Origin: Bugula neritina
Lineage: Eukaryota; Bryozoa; Gymnolaemata; Cheilostomatida; Bugulidae
DNA length: 64,000 nt
Assembly: GCA_964035545.1 (NCBI GenBank)
Contig: OZ037765.1
Span: forward strand, 21,832,495-21,896,494
Direction of reading: 5' to 3'
The stretch's first letter is position 1. Each line of letters begins with the position of its first letter. The position numbers and the translations under genes were made by a program. Under the pieces are notes generated by a model. It did not search any database, was not told the origin of the DNA, and worked only from the letters and a program-made list of their open reading frames with translations. This document shows positions 10,601-20,800 of the stretch, piece by piece.

Positions 10601-13600
10601 ACTCTTTCTGACATTAACTCTTCCTCCACCCCTTTGAGATTTAAGATTAACCAACACCTTGATGATGCATAGCTATCCAAGTGCCTCTACTCTATGCTGA
10701 ATTAATGCTATAATTATGTTATTGTCTTATGATATAAATAATTTGGTCTTATTTCTTTCATTTGACTCTTAGATTTTATATAACATTGATTGCAGGCTTC
10801 ACTATGGCAAACCCAACATCAGAGGAATTAGATGAAAGAAGAGAACAACAAATACAAGCTTTACCAGACCGTGAGTAAATATTAATGCGCTGCCTACATC
10901 GATTGATTTGACAAAATGAAAGGAGAAGTATAGTCTAAACTCTAACAGATACTGTACTGCTATTTATGTGCTTTATAAAATGCACACATTTTATGCCTAT
11001 AGATAGTATATAAATAGGCTATAGGTGTATAATAAATTGTAGTTTAAATAATTCGACTCAATATAATGTTAAACTGTAGGCGAGCCCATTGCTAAATCTA
11101 TGCCAATGATGAAGATGGTGCAGTTTGTTTTATAGAATAACAATCACCAGCTGCTAACTTAGCGTAGGGCCACATGTGGGTCCAAATATTTATATATAAT
11201 CACAGTTTACAATAAAAAACTATTGAATAGTGCAATAGCACATGCTAAGAGGAGTTTTCTATAAACAATTCTCAGAAGATTCCTCTATCAATGGATACTT
11301 TGAATAAATCTTTTAACAGCTTCATATGATATTTTATTGCTATCCAACTCAGCATTACTTATTTTTAGATATTTATATATATTCTTAGCAATACCCAGAA
11401 CTATGCCCTGTGTTAACATTTTTAAGGAGTAAAGCAATAAGTTTTGGTTAACCTTGTTTAGTACTTTATGAACAAAAACTATAAGCAATATAGAGTTTGC
11501 ATAAGACATGGGAGGTTAGAATTCTAAACTTGTTTTTTAAAAATGACGAGGGACAGAGTAAAAAACGAAAAATGATAACAATATAACACCAAATTATAGT
11601 AGAATAAGTAGTTTTCAGAATACAGGAGTGGAATAACTTTTTGACATATAAAAGTTTAATATTTTAGCTTAGAGAGAAGAATAATAATTTATAGAAACTT
11701 AGTTGGCATATAAACGCAAAATATATATGATGGGTATAAATTTTTAGTACTTCACACTAAAAATCAATTAGCAGATTGGGAACTCATAGGAAATTAAAAG
11801 TTTATTTGTAATTTTGAGTATTAAGTACCTATGTTATTATTATTGGTAGCTGAGAATTCCACCAGACCCAAAACAGAGTCAAGAAAGCTACCTAGTGGAG
11901 ACGTCAAAGAAACAGTTCTAATATACAATTCCAAAGTACAAATTAATATTCACAAATATCATATAAATTAAAATCACTGAAATTGTAAAAACACCAGCTT
12001 ATTGAAATATTCTTATAAAATTTGAAACTGCTAGGTCAGTAATTATAATAATATATGGCTTGGAATTAAATTATATTAGGTTTCCTTTTTGTTCAATTGT
12101 TCTACAAGAGGTTCTATAGTAGGAGCCAATGAGATGTATTGTAACTGTGATTTACAAGTGAACCTGTCTTATAAGGGGCTTTATTTTTGTAGACGGAACA
12201 TGACTCCAAACCTTATAAAAGGTACAAAACTCGTTGGTGTGACCATCGCAATAATCCTGAAGGTTGCGAAAAAGGAGGAGATTGCACATTTGCCCATGAC
12301 GAGACCGAGAAAAAGTTCTATACTTCTCTTTGGAATACATATTATGATGAAGCTAACATTAAGGTACAACTTCCCCACTTTTTGATCACAATTTAGTCAA
12401 CTCATTATTAGTCTAATTAGCACTTATTGAAAACTTAATAACCTGTTTAGCTCCAGTAGTACAGATTTATGTAATAAAATTGTTCATTTGAAAACATCAA
12501 CATTTTTGCTTCGGATTCAAGCCATGATTTCTGTAGATTCCTTTAACCTGTAACTAAGATTATAAAAGAACAGCTTTTTAGGCTTTCTTATTCCTTGCAT
12601 ACTGCATACTTTGTATATATAGATGGTTTATATCAGCTATAAAAAGATTTATTGTTGAAGTTTTTATAATCGGGTTAATTTTTTGGTATAAAACAGATCA
12701 GACTATATTTAAGTTGTCTGATTTTAGACCAATTATTGGTGCGCATGATACTTTTGAATGTGGTTACAAAATTTAAAATGTGTAAGTTTGCTGTCCAAGA
12801 ATTAAAATTTCACTTCATATAAAGTAGGCTGTAAATTAAAAATACAAGCAATTCTGCAAAGTAACAAAACATAAATAAAAGATATTATTCTATATATCTC
12901 TTTTATGCTACTGTTCTAAAGTTTATTAGCCCATTAAGCATATAATATGACTTTTGTTAGAAGGTCATTAGTTTTGTACAAAAGAATAAGATTTTTTAGC
13001 ATTTTAAATTTATGCATTATATGCTCAAAGTTGGAAAACATATCATTTTAGAAAAATACTGAAATCTGCCATATTATAAAAACTTAAAACTAATTGAATT
13101 CATGGTTTTAGAAAGCTCACCATGAGCCATGCCGAAATCAGCAGTGTCCTATCAGACTTCGGTCACTATTGTATAAAACAGTGATCTGCAAAAATTGGGA
13201 TAAAGGTTGTTCTTACGACCCATGTAATTTTGCACACGGAGATGGTGAACTCAAGCCTTTACCAAAATATGAAATGTGCAAGAATTTTCAAAGAAGGACT
13301 TGTAACTTAAAAAGCTCAGAGGTACGTATTATAAAGATTGTCTAATCTTATCACTTTTACCCACTCATCATTATATTAATATCGCTCATAATTATTCCGT
13401 AAAAATTCCCTGACACACTTCACTTATGCAGTAATAAGATATCCTCATATTATATATTTACTTCTGTCTATACATACTGTTTTAGGGTTGTATTGCCCAA
13501 AACACTTTTGTTTTATAATAAATTTTGCACACATTTGGGATTTTTGATCGCTCTCAGATGACATTTCCTCTATGTTCTGGCTACTTATACTAATTATAGC

Positions 13601-15225
13601 TAACTTTCATATCCTACTTTTTAGCTGCTGCAAGACACAGCCTAATGAGTAAGCTAATTAAACAGTTAGAAGTTTTAACTTTTAAGCCAGCACATGTCAG
13701 TATGAAATTTACTATAAAACAAAATTGTTTGGTCATATACCATTCTAAAAAGTACGGAAATGAAAGGTAATATACATAAACATATTTTTATGCTACCTAA
13801 GTAAGGTGTGTCAGGATTCTTTAACCAAAATGAACATTGGGAAATTATTGTCTTCCCAAATTATTAAGTTAGAACAGGGCTGTCCAACAGGCGGCCCCAG
13901 GGCCGGATGGCCCCTAGCTTACATTTATGTGGTTCTCAGAAGCATAAAACTAAAATTATTTTTTACAGTATACATGAATTAGTGTGAAAAAAACCACCTT
14001 TTAAATGTTTCATTTATACACATGCTACAAAACACGCATCCTGCATTACCTATTGGGACTTTATTGTGTAGTGATTCATAAGAATTTGGAATAAAATAAT
14101 GTGAAAAATACTGATGTTGTGGCCCCCGGCTCAAACTGAAGTTTACAAGGGTCCCTTGCCATCAGAATATCTCCTTTACAGCGGCCATCGGTCTGAAAAA
14201 GTTGGACACCCTGAGTTAGAGAGTAGTGCGGGCTTGTAGCTGTAGGAATTAATAAGAGGTTTACATCATTCATTTACTATAATATTTAATTTTTTAAAGC
14301 AATCCTTTAAAAGATGAAATATTCTTTAATGCCCAGCAATAATGCATAATTTTCAATTTATTCATTCAGCTAGACAATAATGTATTTTACATTTTCACAG
14401 TGTGTTTATGCTCATGGCAAGCATGAGAAAAGACAAAAGGGAGCAACCATAATTCAGGTATTATTATTTCAATGAAATGCGCATTTATAGAGCTATTAAT
14501 ATTATATTGGCCATTTTTATATGCCATGCAATACATATTCAAGATAAACAGCACTGTACTGTACCATTTAATGTAACCTATTCCAACTGAATATTTTCGA
14601 AAAATTGAAATCAATTTTTATCTCAATTCAGTGTGTTTTAACAAAATTTCACACGAGAAGTAGCAAACTTATGCATGGCTGTTTTTCAACTGTTCAATTA
14701 TTCTTTGACTTGCTCATTAACAAAACTCAGTAGAACACTATAATGATGAATTTAAATGATTTTACATAAAATTTACATATTTTTCGTATGTAAGAATAAA
14801 ACATTACTTTATAACAGTTGTAATGTTTCAGCTATAGAGCGTTTTGGTAAAGTTGCAATTCATAAAATTTAGAATGACAACTCGGCAGTAAAAATTACAA
14901 TTGTATTTTAATGAATTCATAGCATATGTGGATAAATCGTGTGAATAATTTTCCTTTCAAAACCTTAATACAATAGGAGGTTGGTGTCTATTCAATTAAT
15001 GATATGAAGGTTAAGATCATTCATTTTATTTATCAACTGACCAAATTTTTGAAACAAAATAAAGACGTTATTGAAGCATTAATTAATGTGGCTGCAATCT
15101 TTATATAATAATATAATTGTACTTTTTAGAAATCTGCTGCTGCTGCTGCTGAGTTGTGTACTAACTGCCAATGGCTGCATCATGCATTACCCGATGAAGA
15201 TTTGAGGAATACATTCATCGTCTAA
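4606..15225 (+). CDS. CCCH-type zinc-finger protein, copy A (255 aa, seven exons)
   Basis: Exons are 4606-4678, 10796-10870, 11850-11935, 12193-12363, 13112-13321, 14401-14457 and 15130-15225. All have GT-AG borders, and the phases sum to 768 nt including TAA. The protein has three CCCH fingers, at residues 94-113 (C-x8-C-x5-C-x3-H), 161-177 (C-x6-C-x4-C-x3-H, shortened) and 191-210 (C-x7-C-x6-C-x3-H, split across exons 5 and 6). There are extra cysteine pairs at 142/147 and a CTNC motif at 234-237 after a five-alanine run. Fingers of this type usually bind RNA or, less often, mediate protein contacts; the target here is unknown. Exon lengths match copy B exactly in exons 2, 3, 4 and 6, which supports the model. 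The start codon is the first ATG of exon 1 and is shared with copy B. Intron 1 is 6.1 kb because it holds a Gypsy remnant; intron 5 holds a hAT-like MITE. I do not recognise an orthologue; the N-terminal 90 residues are polar and low in recognisable structure. Confidence 0.85.
4751..5051. repeat. Left copy of a duplicated intron segment flanking the Gypsy remnant
   Basis: This segment aligns along its length with 9211-9532, with scattered substitutions and small indels. For example, both end in GAGAGCTAATGTCATCTG. It continues smoothly leftwards into intron 1 sequence but on the right stops abruptly against truncated Gypsy pol at 5052. It therefore looks like the uninterrupted pre-insertion sequence rather than an LTR. 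Confidence 0.8.
5052..7523 (-). pseudogene. Gypsy pol remnant: protease, reverse transcriptase, RNase H
   Basis: The aspartic protease core is visible as LLDTGCTTN near the start of the 7523-6258 frame, about 40 residues in. RT motifs follow: a WRFCVDYRRLN block, TLDLLSGYWQ, then after a frame break the catalytic YLDD at about 6108-6097. RNase H retains a DTDASN start and the TRRELLAVV and RTDHASLLW blocks. The tether segment ends in a HRPGKKHGNADGLSR motif near 5385. Premature stops and shifts separate these blocks, so no intact enzyme is encoded. Domain order protease-RT-RNase H is that of Metaviridae (Ty3/Gypsy). The missing integrase begins where the duplicated intron segment is joined. 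Confidence 0.92.
7524..8736 (-). pseudogene. Gypsy gag remnant with zinc knuckle
   Basis: The gag frame opens at 8736 with an acidic N-terminus and runs in frame to about 8080. It contains a capsid-like stretch (FSGEEDVEQFITEFSD). It is then shifted, since the next coding frame overlaps at 8240-7935. A CCHC zinc knuckle (CWGCGSGGHFMRSC, spacing C-x2-C-x4-H-x4-C) is readable near 7955-7910, in yet another segment. The C-terminal linker follows at 7799-7524. Knuckle and capsid would package the element RNA in an intact copy; here the frame breaks rule that out. Confidence 0.85.
8779..8796 (-). other. Gypsy primer-binding site
   Basis: On the minus strand, two bases after the LTR end, the sequence TGGTGGCAGCGGTGAGAT starts with the TGG that pairs with the 3' CCA of a primer tRNA. 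I did not assign the tRNA isotype. Confidence 0.7.
8798..9210 (-). repeat. Solo remaining (5') LTR of the Gypsy remnant, 413 bp
   Basis: Minus-strand ends are TGTAGT and ACTACA, a perfect 6-bp terminal inverted repeat with the canonical TG...CA. It lies next to the primer-binding site and 62 bp from the gag start. The minus strand carries an AATAAA-like signal region near 8880-8920. Its outer edge abuts the right copy of the duplicated intron segment at 9211. Confidence 0.88.
9211..9532. repeat. Right copy of the duplicated intron segment
   Basis: It aligns with 4751-5051 and starts exactly at the outer LTR edge. It has a small internal duplication around 9410-9450 not present in the left copy. 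It continues rightwards without a break into intron sequence that matches intron 1 of copy B from about 9780 (18050 in B). Confidence 0.8.
13875..14213. mobile_element. hAT-like MITE, 339 bp, with 8-bp target duplication
   Basis: The ends are CAGGGCTGTCCAAC and, inverted, GTTGGACACCCTG, close to the widespread hAT terminus. The flanking octamers AGTTAGAA (13867-13874) and AGTTAGAG (14214-14221) form an 8-bp target duplication with one mismatch. Intron 5 of the paralogue (around 22110-22130) shows the empty site. No transposase is encoded. GC content is clearly above that of the intron. Confidence 0.88.
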
Positions 15226-15520
15226 TGATTGTAGCTAAACGCTCAACATATCAACTATAAAATACTCAGCTTTTAGCAATTATTTATTTAGAGCCTTTCT
15301 ATAGGATTGCACTTATAATAATTTATTATGCTTGCCCACTACTTTATATATTTTGTGTTTTTATTTAAACAAAAACTATAATAACTCAAGTTATATTTCA
15401 ACTGTTATAATGTCAACTAGAGTTAATATCTTTTATATACCAAGTAGCTATAATTAGTAGATCCAAGTGAATTATGTTTTCTTGTTATCGTCACAGTGAG
15501 CATCTATATATATATATATA

Positions 15521-15574
15521 TATAAATGTTAGCAACACTGTGAAATCTAGAGACTATAACTGCAAGAACTATAG

Positions 15575-15654
<80 letters not shown>

Positions 15655-15708
15655 CTATAGTTCTTGCAGTTATAGTCTCTAGATTTCACAGTGTTGCTAA
15701 CATTTATA
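15521..15708. repeat. 188-bp palindrome with (AT)n core downstream of CCCH gene A
   Basis: The left arm (15521-15578) is the reverse complement of the right arm (15651-15708). The arms include GTTAGCAACACTGTGAAATC and its complement, and they enclose about 72 bp of pure AT repeat. I find no mismatch between the arms by eye. The right arm alone has a counterpart after CCCH gene B (about 23355-23420), so the left arm is an inverted duplicate made in copy A. Smaller (AT)n tracts lie just outside, at 15505-15522. Confidence 0.93.
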
Positions 15709-15903
15709 TTTTTAGTAGTTGTGTCAAATAAATCTACAGCACCGAAAATATATGATTAACTTATATTTCTATTTATGCATATGATATTCTATGTAGTAAA
15801 TCATACAATTTTATCTATTCATCCACATTCATGTAGGATTTATGTATTTCGGGACTTCCACTATAGACATTTGCCACCACAAACAGTATTCCCTTGGTAG
15901 TCA

Positions 15904-16500
15904 TCAAATCTGTGACAAATAATCGGATACCAGTTGGACTGTGTGAGCAGTAGTGGCTTTAAAATGACCTGAAATAAAGACAATATTATGCTTCTATTTA
16001 ATTTTTCAAGAAGTCTTACGTGCTGCATACATAAACTAAATTAGATAACTTTTAAAATAGCACAATATTGCTTTTACCAAACTAAAATATTTTTGTAGCA
16101 ATATTATTTACCTAGTTGGGGAAGCATATATATACTATAGCACTGCAGTGATAACATTCACAATTTAGTAAGATGACTGGGGTGGCTTGTTTTATTTGAC
16201 AAATTATAAGTTAATTCAAGTCAACTAAAAATTGCTATTATACTTAATGATGAGCATTACTAGAAATAACAGTCACAAGCTAGTACAGTGGGACTTAACC
16301 ACTTAAACCTTTATCAAGAAACATTATTACTTATTTCTCATTACCTATCAAATGAAATGCAGTTGCAACAGTTTTGTGCATAATCAAGGTGGGTCTGATA
16401 CTAAAGAGAGTTACCTAGCTTCGAAACAAATCCATGAACAATTCCATTTACATAGAAGCTCATATTTTGTTTTTACACTTGAGTTATTTACTTTTTTCTG
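15904..16500 (-). pseudogene. Truncated alpha/beta hydrolase pseudogene, last two exons only
   Basis: The minus strand at 15968-15904 matches the final exon of the intact hydrolase (23660-23596), ending in a TGA at the same point. Positions about 16497-16415 match its penultimate exon (24124-24038), including the donor GTAACT. Three lesions show it is dead. The acceptor AG before the penultimate exon reads AA. A net 4-base insertion shifts the frame just before the catalytic histidine block (the GTVHGF of the intact copy). No earlier exons are found between here and gene B. It is the copy-A end of the segmental duplication. Confidence 0.82.
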
Positions 16501-17899
16501 ATATGTTGACAAGTGGATTTTTATATATATCGTTATAATATATATTTATATTATATATAATAGTATAATACATATGTTGATATAATAGGCATATATCACT
16601 AAAAAGAGCTCAATTCAGGGGCAAAGCAAAGTGTATAAAAAGTTAAAAGGTATGATAAAAGTTAATTAAAACATGTTATTATTACTAGTTACATGTGCAC
16701 ATTAAAATAAAAATAAAATATTTACTAAAAGATGGTATAACTGAAATATTGGAAATTTAAGACACAATTTTCTGCAAGAAATTTGTTAGTACGTGCATGC
16801 ATGCAAGTTGTTACAATCTGTAGTCATGGCTATTCAATGTTAAACAAGATGGCTTGCAAAACATGAAATATTTTTCTAGTAGGCACAGCTTGCAGAGTGC
16901 TGACATTTTGCAACATATGGCTGTGCCCTGGTTAAAATCTTCCATTCTATTTAGTAGTTCATGGCTTGATTTTTAGCTTCCACTTTATGTTTGATTCAGT
17001 TATGTAAAGTACTTTTTATTGTTGTTTCTAAAGCTAGCTGTATGATTGTTATATTGGGTATTGAAATTTGTTTCCTTTACGTCAGCGAAGGTCTTCGTAG
17101 TTGCACAGTTGTTATTACAGGGCACAGCTTGCTAAATTATGACCTTTGAGCAGCATAGATCCTTCAGTGGACCAACTGCATGCAGCTGGTCTTGACTCTG
17201 CAGTTTCATGATTTTGATGTATTGCTGAATTCTTGCTTTGGAAATATTTATTCTAAAGAGAGTATATTGCATGCAGCTATAGTTGATTTCAAGCGTTTTT
17301 ATGTTGAAAATTTTTTGAAGTCCATGTTTGTAGGTGAAATTAACTTTCAGGATTGTACTGCACATTTGGTCTAGCCTACATAACAAAATTACATTCTAAT
17401 CAAATTAGCACTCTAACACATTTGTTTGTCATGCAGCTATTGCATTACAGTACCAGTTTGCAATTTGTGATCAATATTACAGTTGTTCCTTTTTACATTC
17501 ACGCATGAACTTTTCGGCATTTATGAACATACTTGATTAATCTATAATATATCACTGTATGAACAATAGAGGTATTGATGTATGAAGTGCCAAACGGTTC
17601 AAATTTACCTTTTATTTTATATATGCTGTTTGAGAGCAAATATTAACATATGGAAGTTGTTAGTGCACATATAAAAGAGGTTAATACTTTATAGACTCTA
17701 TAGTCTACTGTAAACATATTATGGACTATTTCGTACCCCATTATAACATTATAGAGGCAACTTTATTGAATATATAAGGGTATAAAATGGTGCCAAAAGA
17801 AAAACTTCCCCATATTCTAACTCCATATAAGTGCTGGATATTTTACAACTCATATCTCTAGCAGACCAGCTCTTGAAACTCAGACTTGGCTAACATAAA
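16501..17899. other. Spacer between duplication copies and 5' flank of CCCH gene B
   Basis: I see no gene. From about 17418 the sequence aligns with the left part of the window (from about 160), marking the start of the second duplication copy. The words GGCACAGCTTGC at about 16880 and 17120 recur once each. The 5' flank from 17740 to 17899 is the conserved proximal region shared by both CCCH genes (4430-4605 in copy A) and is the best place to look for their shared promoter. Confidence 0.5.
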
Positions 17900-20800
17900 A
17901 TGGCATCAAACTTTCCATCTAGCAACTCTGATGATGAGAAGGTGGATCTGAAGAAATATATAGAGTCAGGTACTTTAACTTACAGCTATAATTGATAGGA
18001 CAGAGTTCTTCTTTACTTAATTTTCTACGCAACTATTTATATGTCACACTGCTCTCCACTTGCAACTCTATAATATTTAAAGCAGGTTAGCGACAAAAGT
18101 CAAAATTATTTTCGTGTTGGGAACTCTCATCTTTCTGAAACTGTGCATGCTTGCTTCTTTGTAGAACTGTTTGAGTACAACTTTTAGGCACTTGCTTCGA
18201 GCTGAGTTAGAGAACTTGAAGCTCTACATAGAAATACTAGATTATATATTCACTGCATTTTTCAAGTTTCGAATTATGCGAATGGATTTTTCATTTGATG
18301 TTTGGAAACATGTAGTTGCATCAAATGAAACCATTAAGTTTATGCAAACCCACCACAAATTCATCCGTACAATATCCATTCGAAGTAAAGGAACCGCCGT
18401 GATTTAATAGTATTAAATTCATAGTTCAAAGACTTGTTAGACAGTAGCTAGCCTGGGTCATTTCAATATCACATCATTTAGAGCTGTCAAGGTGTCGTTA
18501 TGTGCAACTATGCAACTCTGTGAGATAACCTAAGTTTCAAATTTTTGTATGGGGTCATTGCTGGGCAGGCTCATTGAAAAAACAACTTCTTCTGGATTAT
18601 TGCACACAGAATTTAGGCTATCTCAAAAAACTAAATCTATATATACCTCTAAATGGTTCAATATAAATGGTGCTGATTAAAGACTTAACAGGGTTTTTGG
18701 CTTCTCCCAATGTAATTGTGATGAACATTTCTTTGTTAGTTACCAGTTCAATTATATAACAGCTTTATTATATGTAGGGCCCAAATTTGTAGACTTGGGC
18801 CCTACATATAATGAAGTGTGATGAAAGATAGGGGCTAAAATTAACCAAAACTTTGACGCTCTCTTACGATATTATATGTAAAAATAATTAATTGAATGGT
18901 TCTCTAAGCAGCTCTGAGCTGGTGGTGAACGAGTGCAGTAATTTAGATTTATGTCCCCAAAATCAAACCCCCCAACTACTGCACTCATTCACCACCAGCT
19001 CAGAGCTGCGTATAGAACCATTTAATTAATTCACCCTATTTGGACTTTTAACTTGCTCTAATATTGCTATTATAGTCACCAGCTAAGATTTCATATTCTT
19101 TACCTGCTAAACTGGAATAATATTTTTTTTAAGAAATCCCTGCAATAGGTAGATATAGATCCCTTAAACAGCATGATGAACACACAGCACAAGAGAAGTT
19201 TTCACCAGATACTCTTCCTGACATTAACCCTTCCTCCACCCCTTTGAGAGTTTGGATTAACCAGCACCTTGATGATGCGTAGTGCTGTCCAAGTGCCTCT
19301 ACTCTATGCTGAACTAATATCATAATTATGTTATTGTTTTATGATATAAATAATTTGATCATATTTCTTTCATTTGACTGTTAGACTTTGTATAATGTTG
19401 ATCGTTATAGTTGTCACTATATCAAGCCCATCGTCAGATGAATTAGATGCAAGAAAACATACTTTACTTAAAAGGAATTTAAAATGTGAGTATTTATTAA
19501 TAAGCAGCTGAAATCAAAATTAATTTTGATTTTACAAGATTTTATATAAAGTTTTCATATTAGTATAAGCAGGACAATAATTAGATACTTTGTTGGCATA
19601 TGAAGTCGAAATATATACAATATGAGTAAATATTTAACCAAACTTGGCGTTTCATACTAAAAGACAAATAGGTAGCATACATACTATTGACAACTCGTAT
19701 GAAGTTAAAAACTAATTTCTAATTTTGAGCACTAACTGTTTGATTGTGATTGTTATTAGTGAAAAAGTTCACCCGGCCACGAAAAGAAACTGTTCTGCTA
19801 TCTGGTGGAGAAATCAGAAAAATAGATTTAATTTACAACACCAAAGTACGAGTTTATATTCACAAGTAATATATAAATTAAAATAACGATGTAGTTGCAA
19901 AAAAGCAAATTCAGTGGGAAATTGCTATTATAATTTTGAAAATGCTAGGTAAGCTATAATAAGATATATATGGCTTAAAACTAAATTTTATTAGATTTCT
20001 CCTTTGTTCAATTATTTTGCAAGATGTTATAATGAGAGCCAATGAGATGTATTGTAGCTGTGATTTACAAGTGAACCTATCTTATCAGAGGCTTTATTAA
20101 TTGTAGACTGAAAATGATTCCAAATCTCATAAAAGCTACAAAACCAGCCTATGCAGATTTTATAAAACTCCTGGAAGTTGTATATACGGAAGTTCTTGTA
20201 CATTTGCCCATAGTTTAGAGGAGCTAAAATATTTTAATGAAATTGTCCGGAAATTTTATGATGAAGCTAAAAAGGAGGTATATTATAACTTTACCACTTT
20301 CTGATCATAGTTTGGTCAACTTATTGCTAGTCTAATTAGCATTTATTGAAAACTTTCATTAAAATGTCCAGCTATAATTGAGTTATAGTACAGACCTCTA
20401 TTCAATTGGAAACATCAAATATTTGTACTGCAAATATAAAAGAACAGTAAATTCTTTGACATTCTTATCTCTTGTATCCATGTTCCTTGCATACTATAAG
20501 CAACTGCACTGTGTATATATATAGATGATGTACATCTGAAAGTATTTTTATAATCTGCTAAATATTTTGGTATAAACAAGATCAGATTATTTAATTGCCT
20601 GGTTTCAGGCTAGATTATTAGTTCTTAGTTATATTTTCAGAGCTGCAGGTTTTAAATTTGTAAGTTTTCTAACCAGAAAATCTTTTTGATGTCATTTAAG
20701 AAGTAAAAGTGGTTCAGTAGAGTATTAAAACATAAATAAGATATATTCTTCTATAACAAACTTTATGCTCTTGCTTTAAAGTCTATTATATAGCTCACCA

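Noticed and set aside
15474-15731. Isoleucine/tyrosine repeat proteins on both strands
   Set aside because: They are translations of the AT microsatellite and its inverted flanks, not genes.
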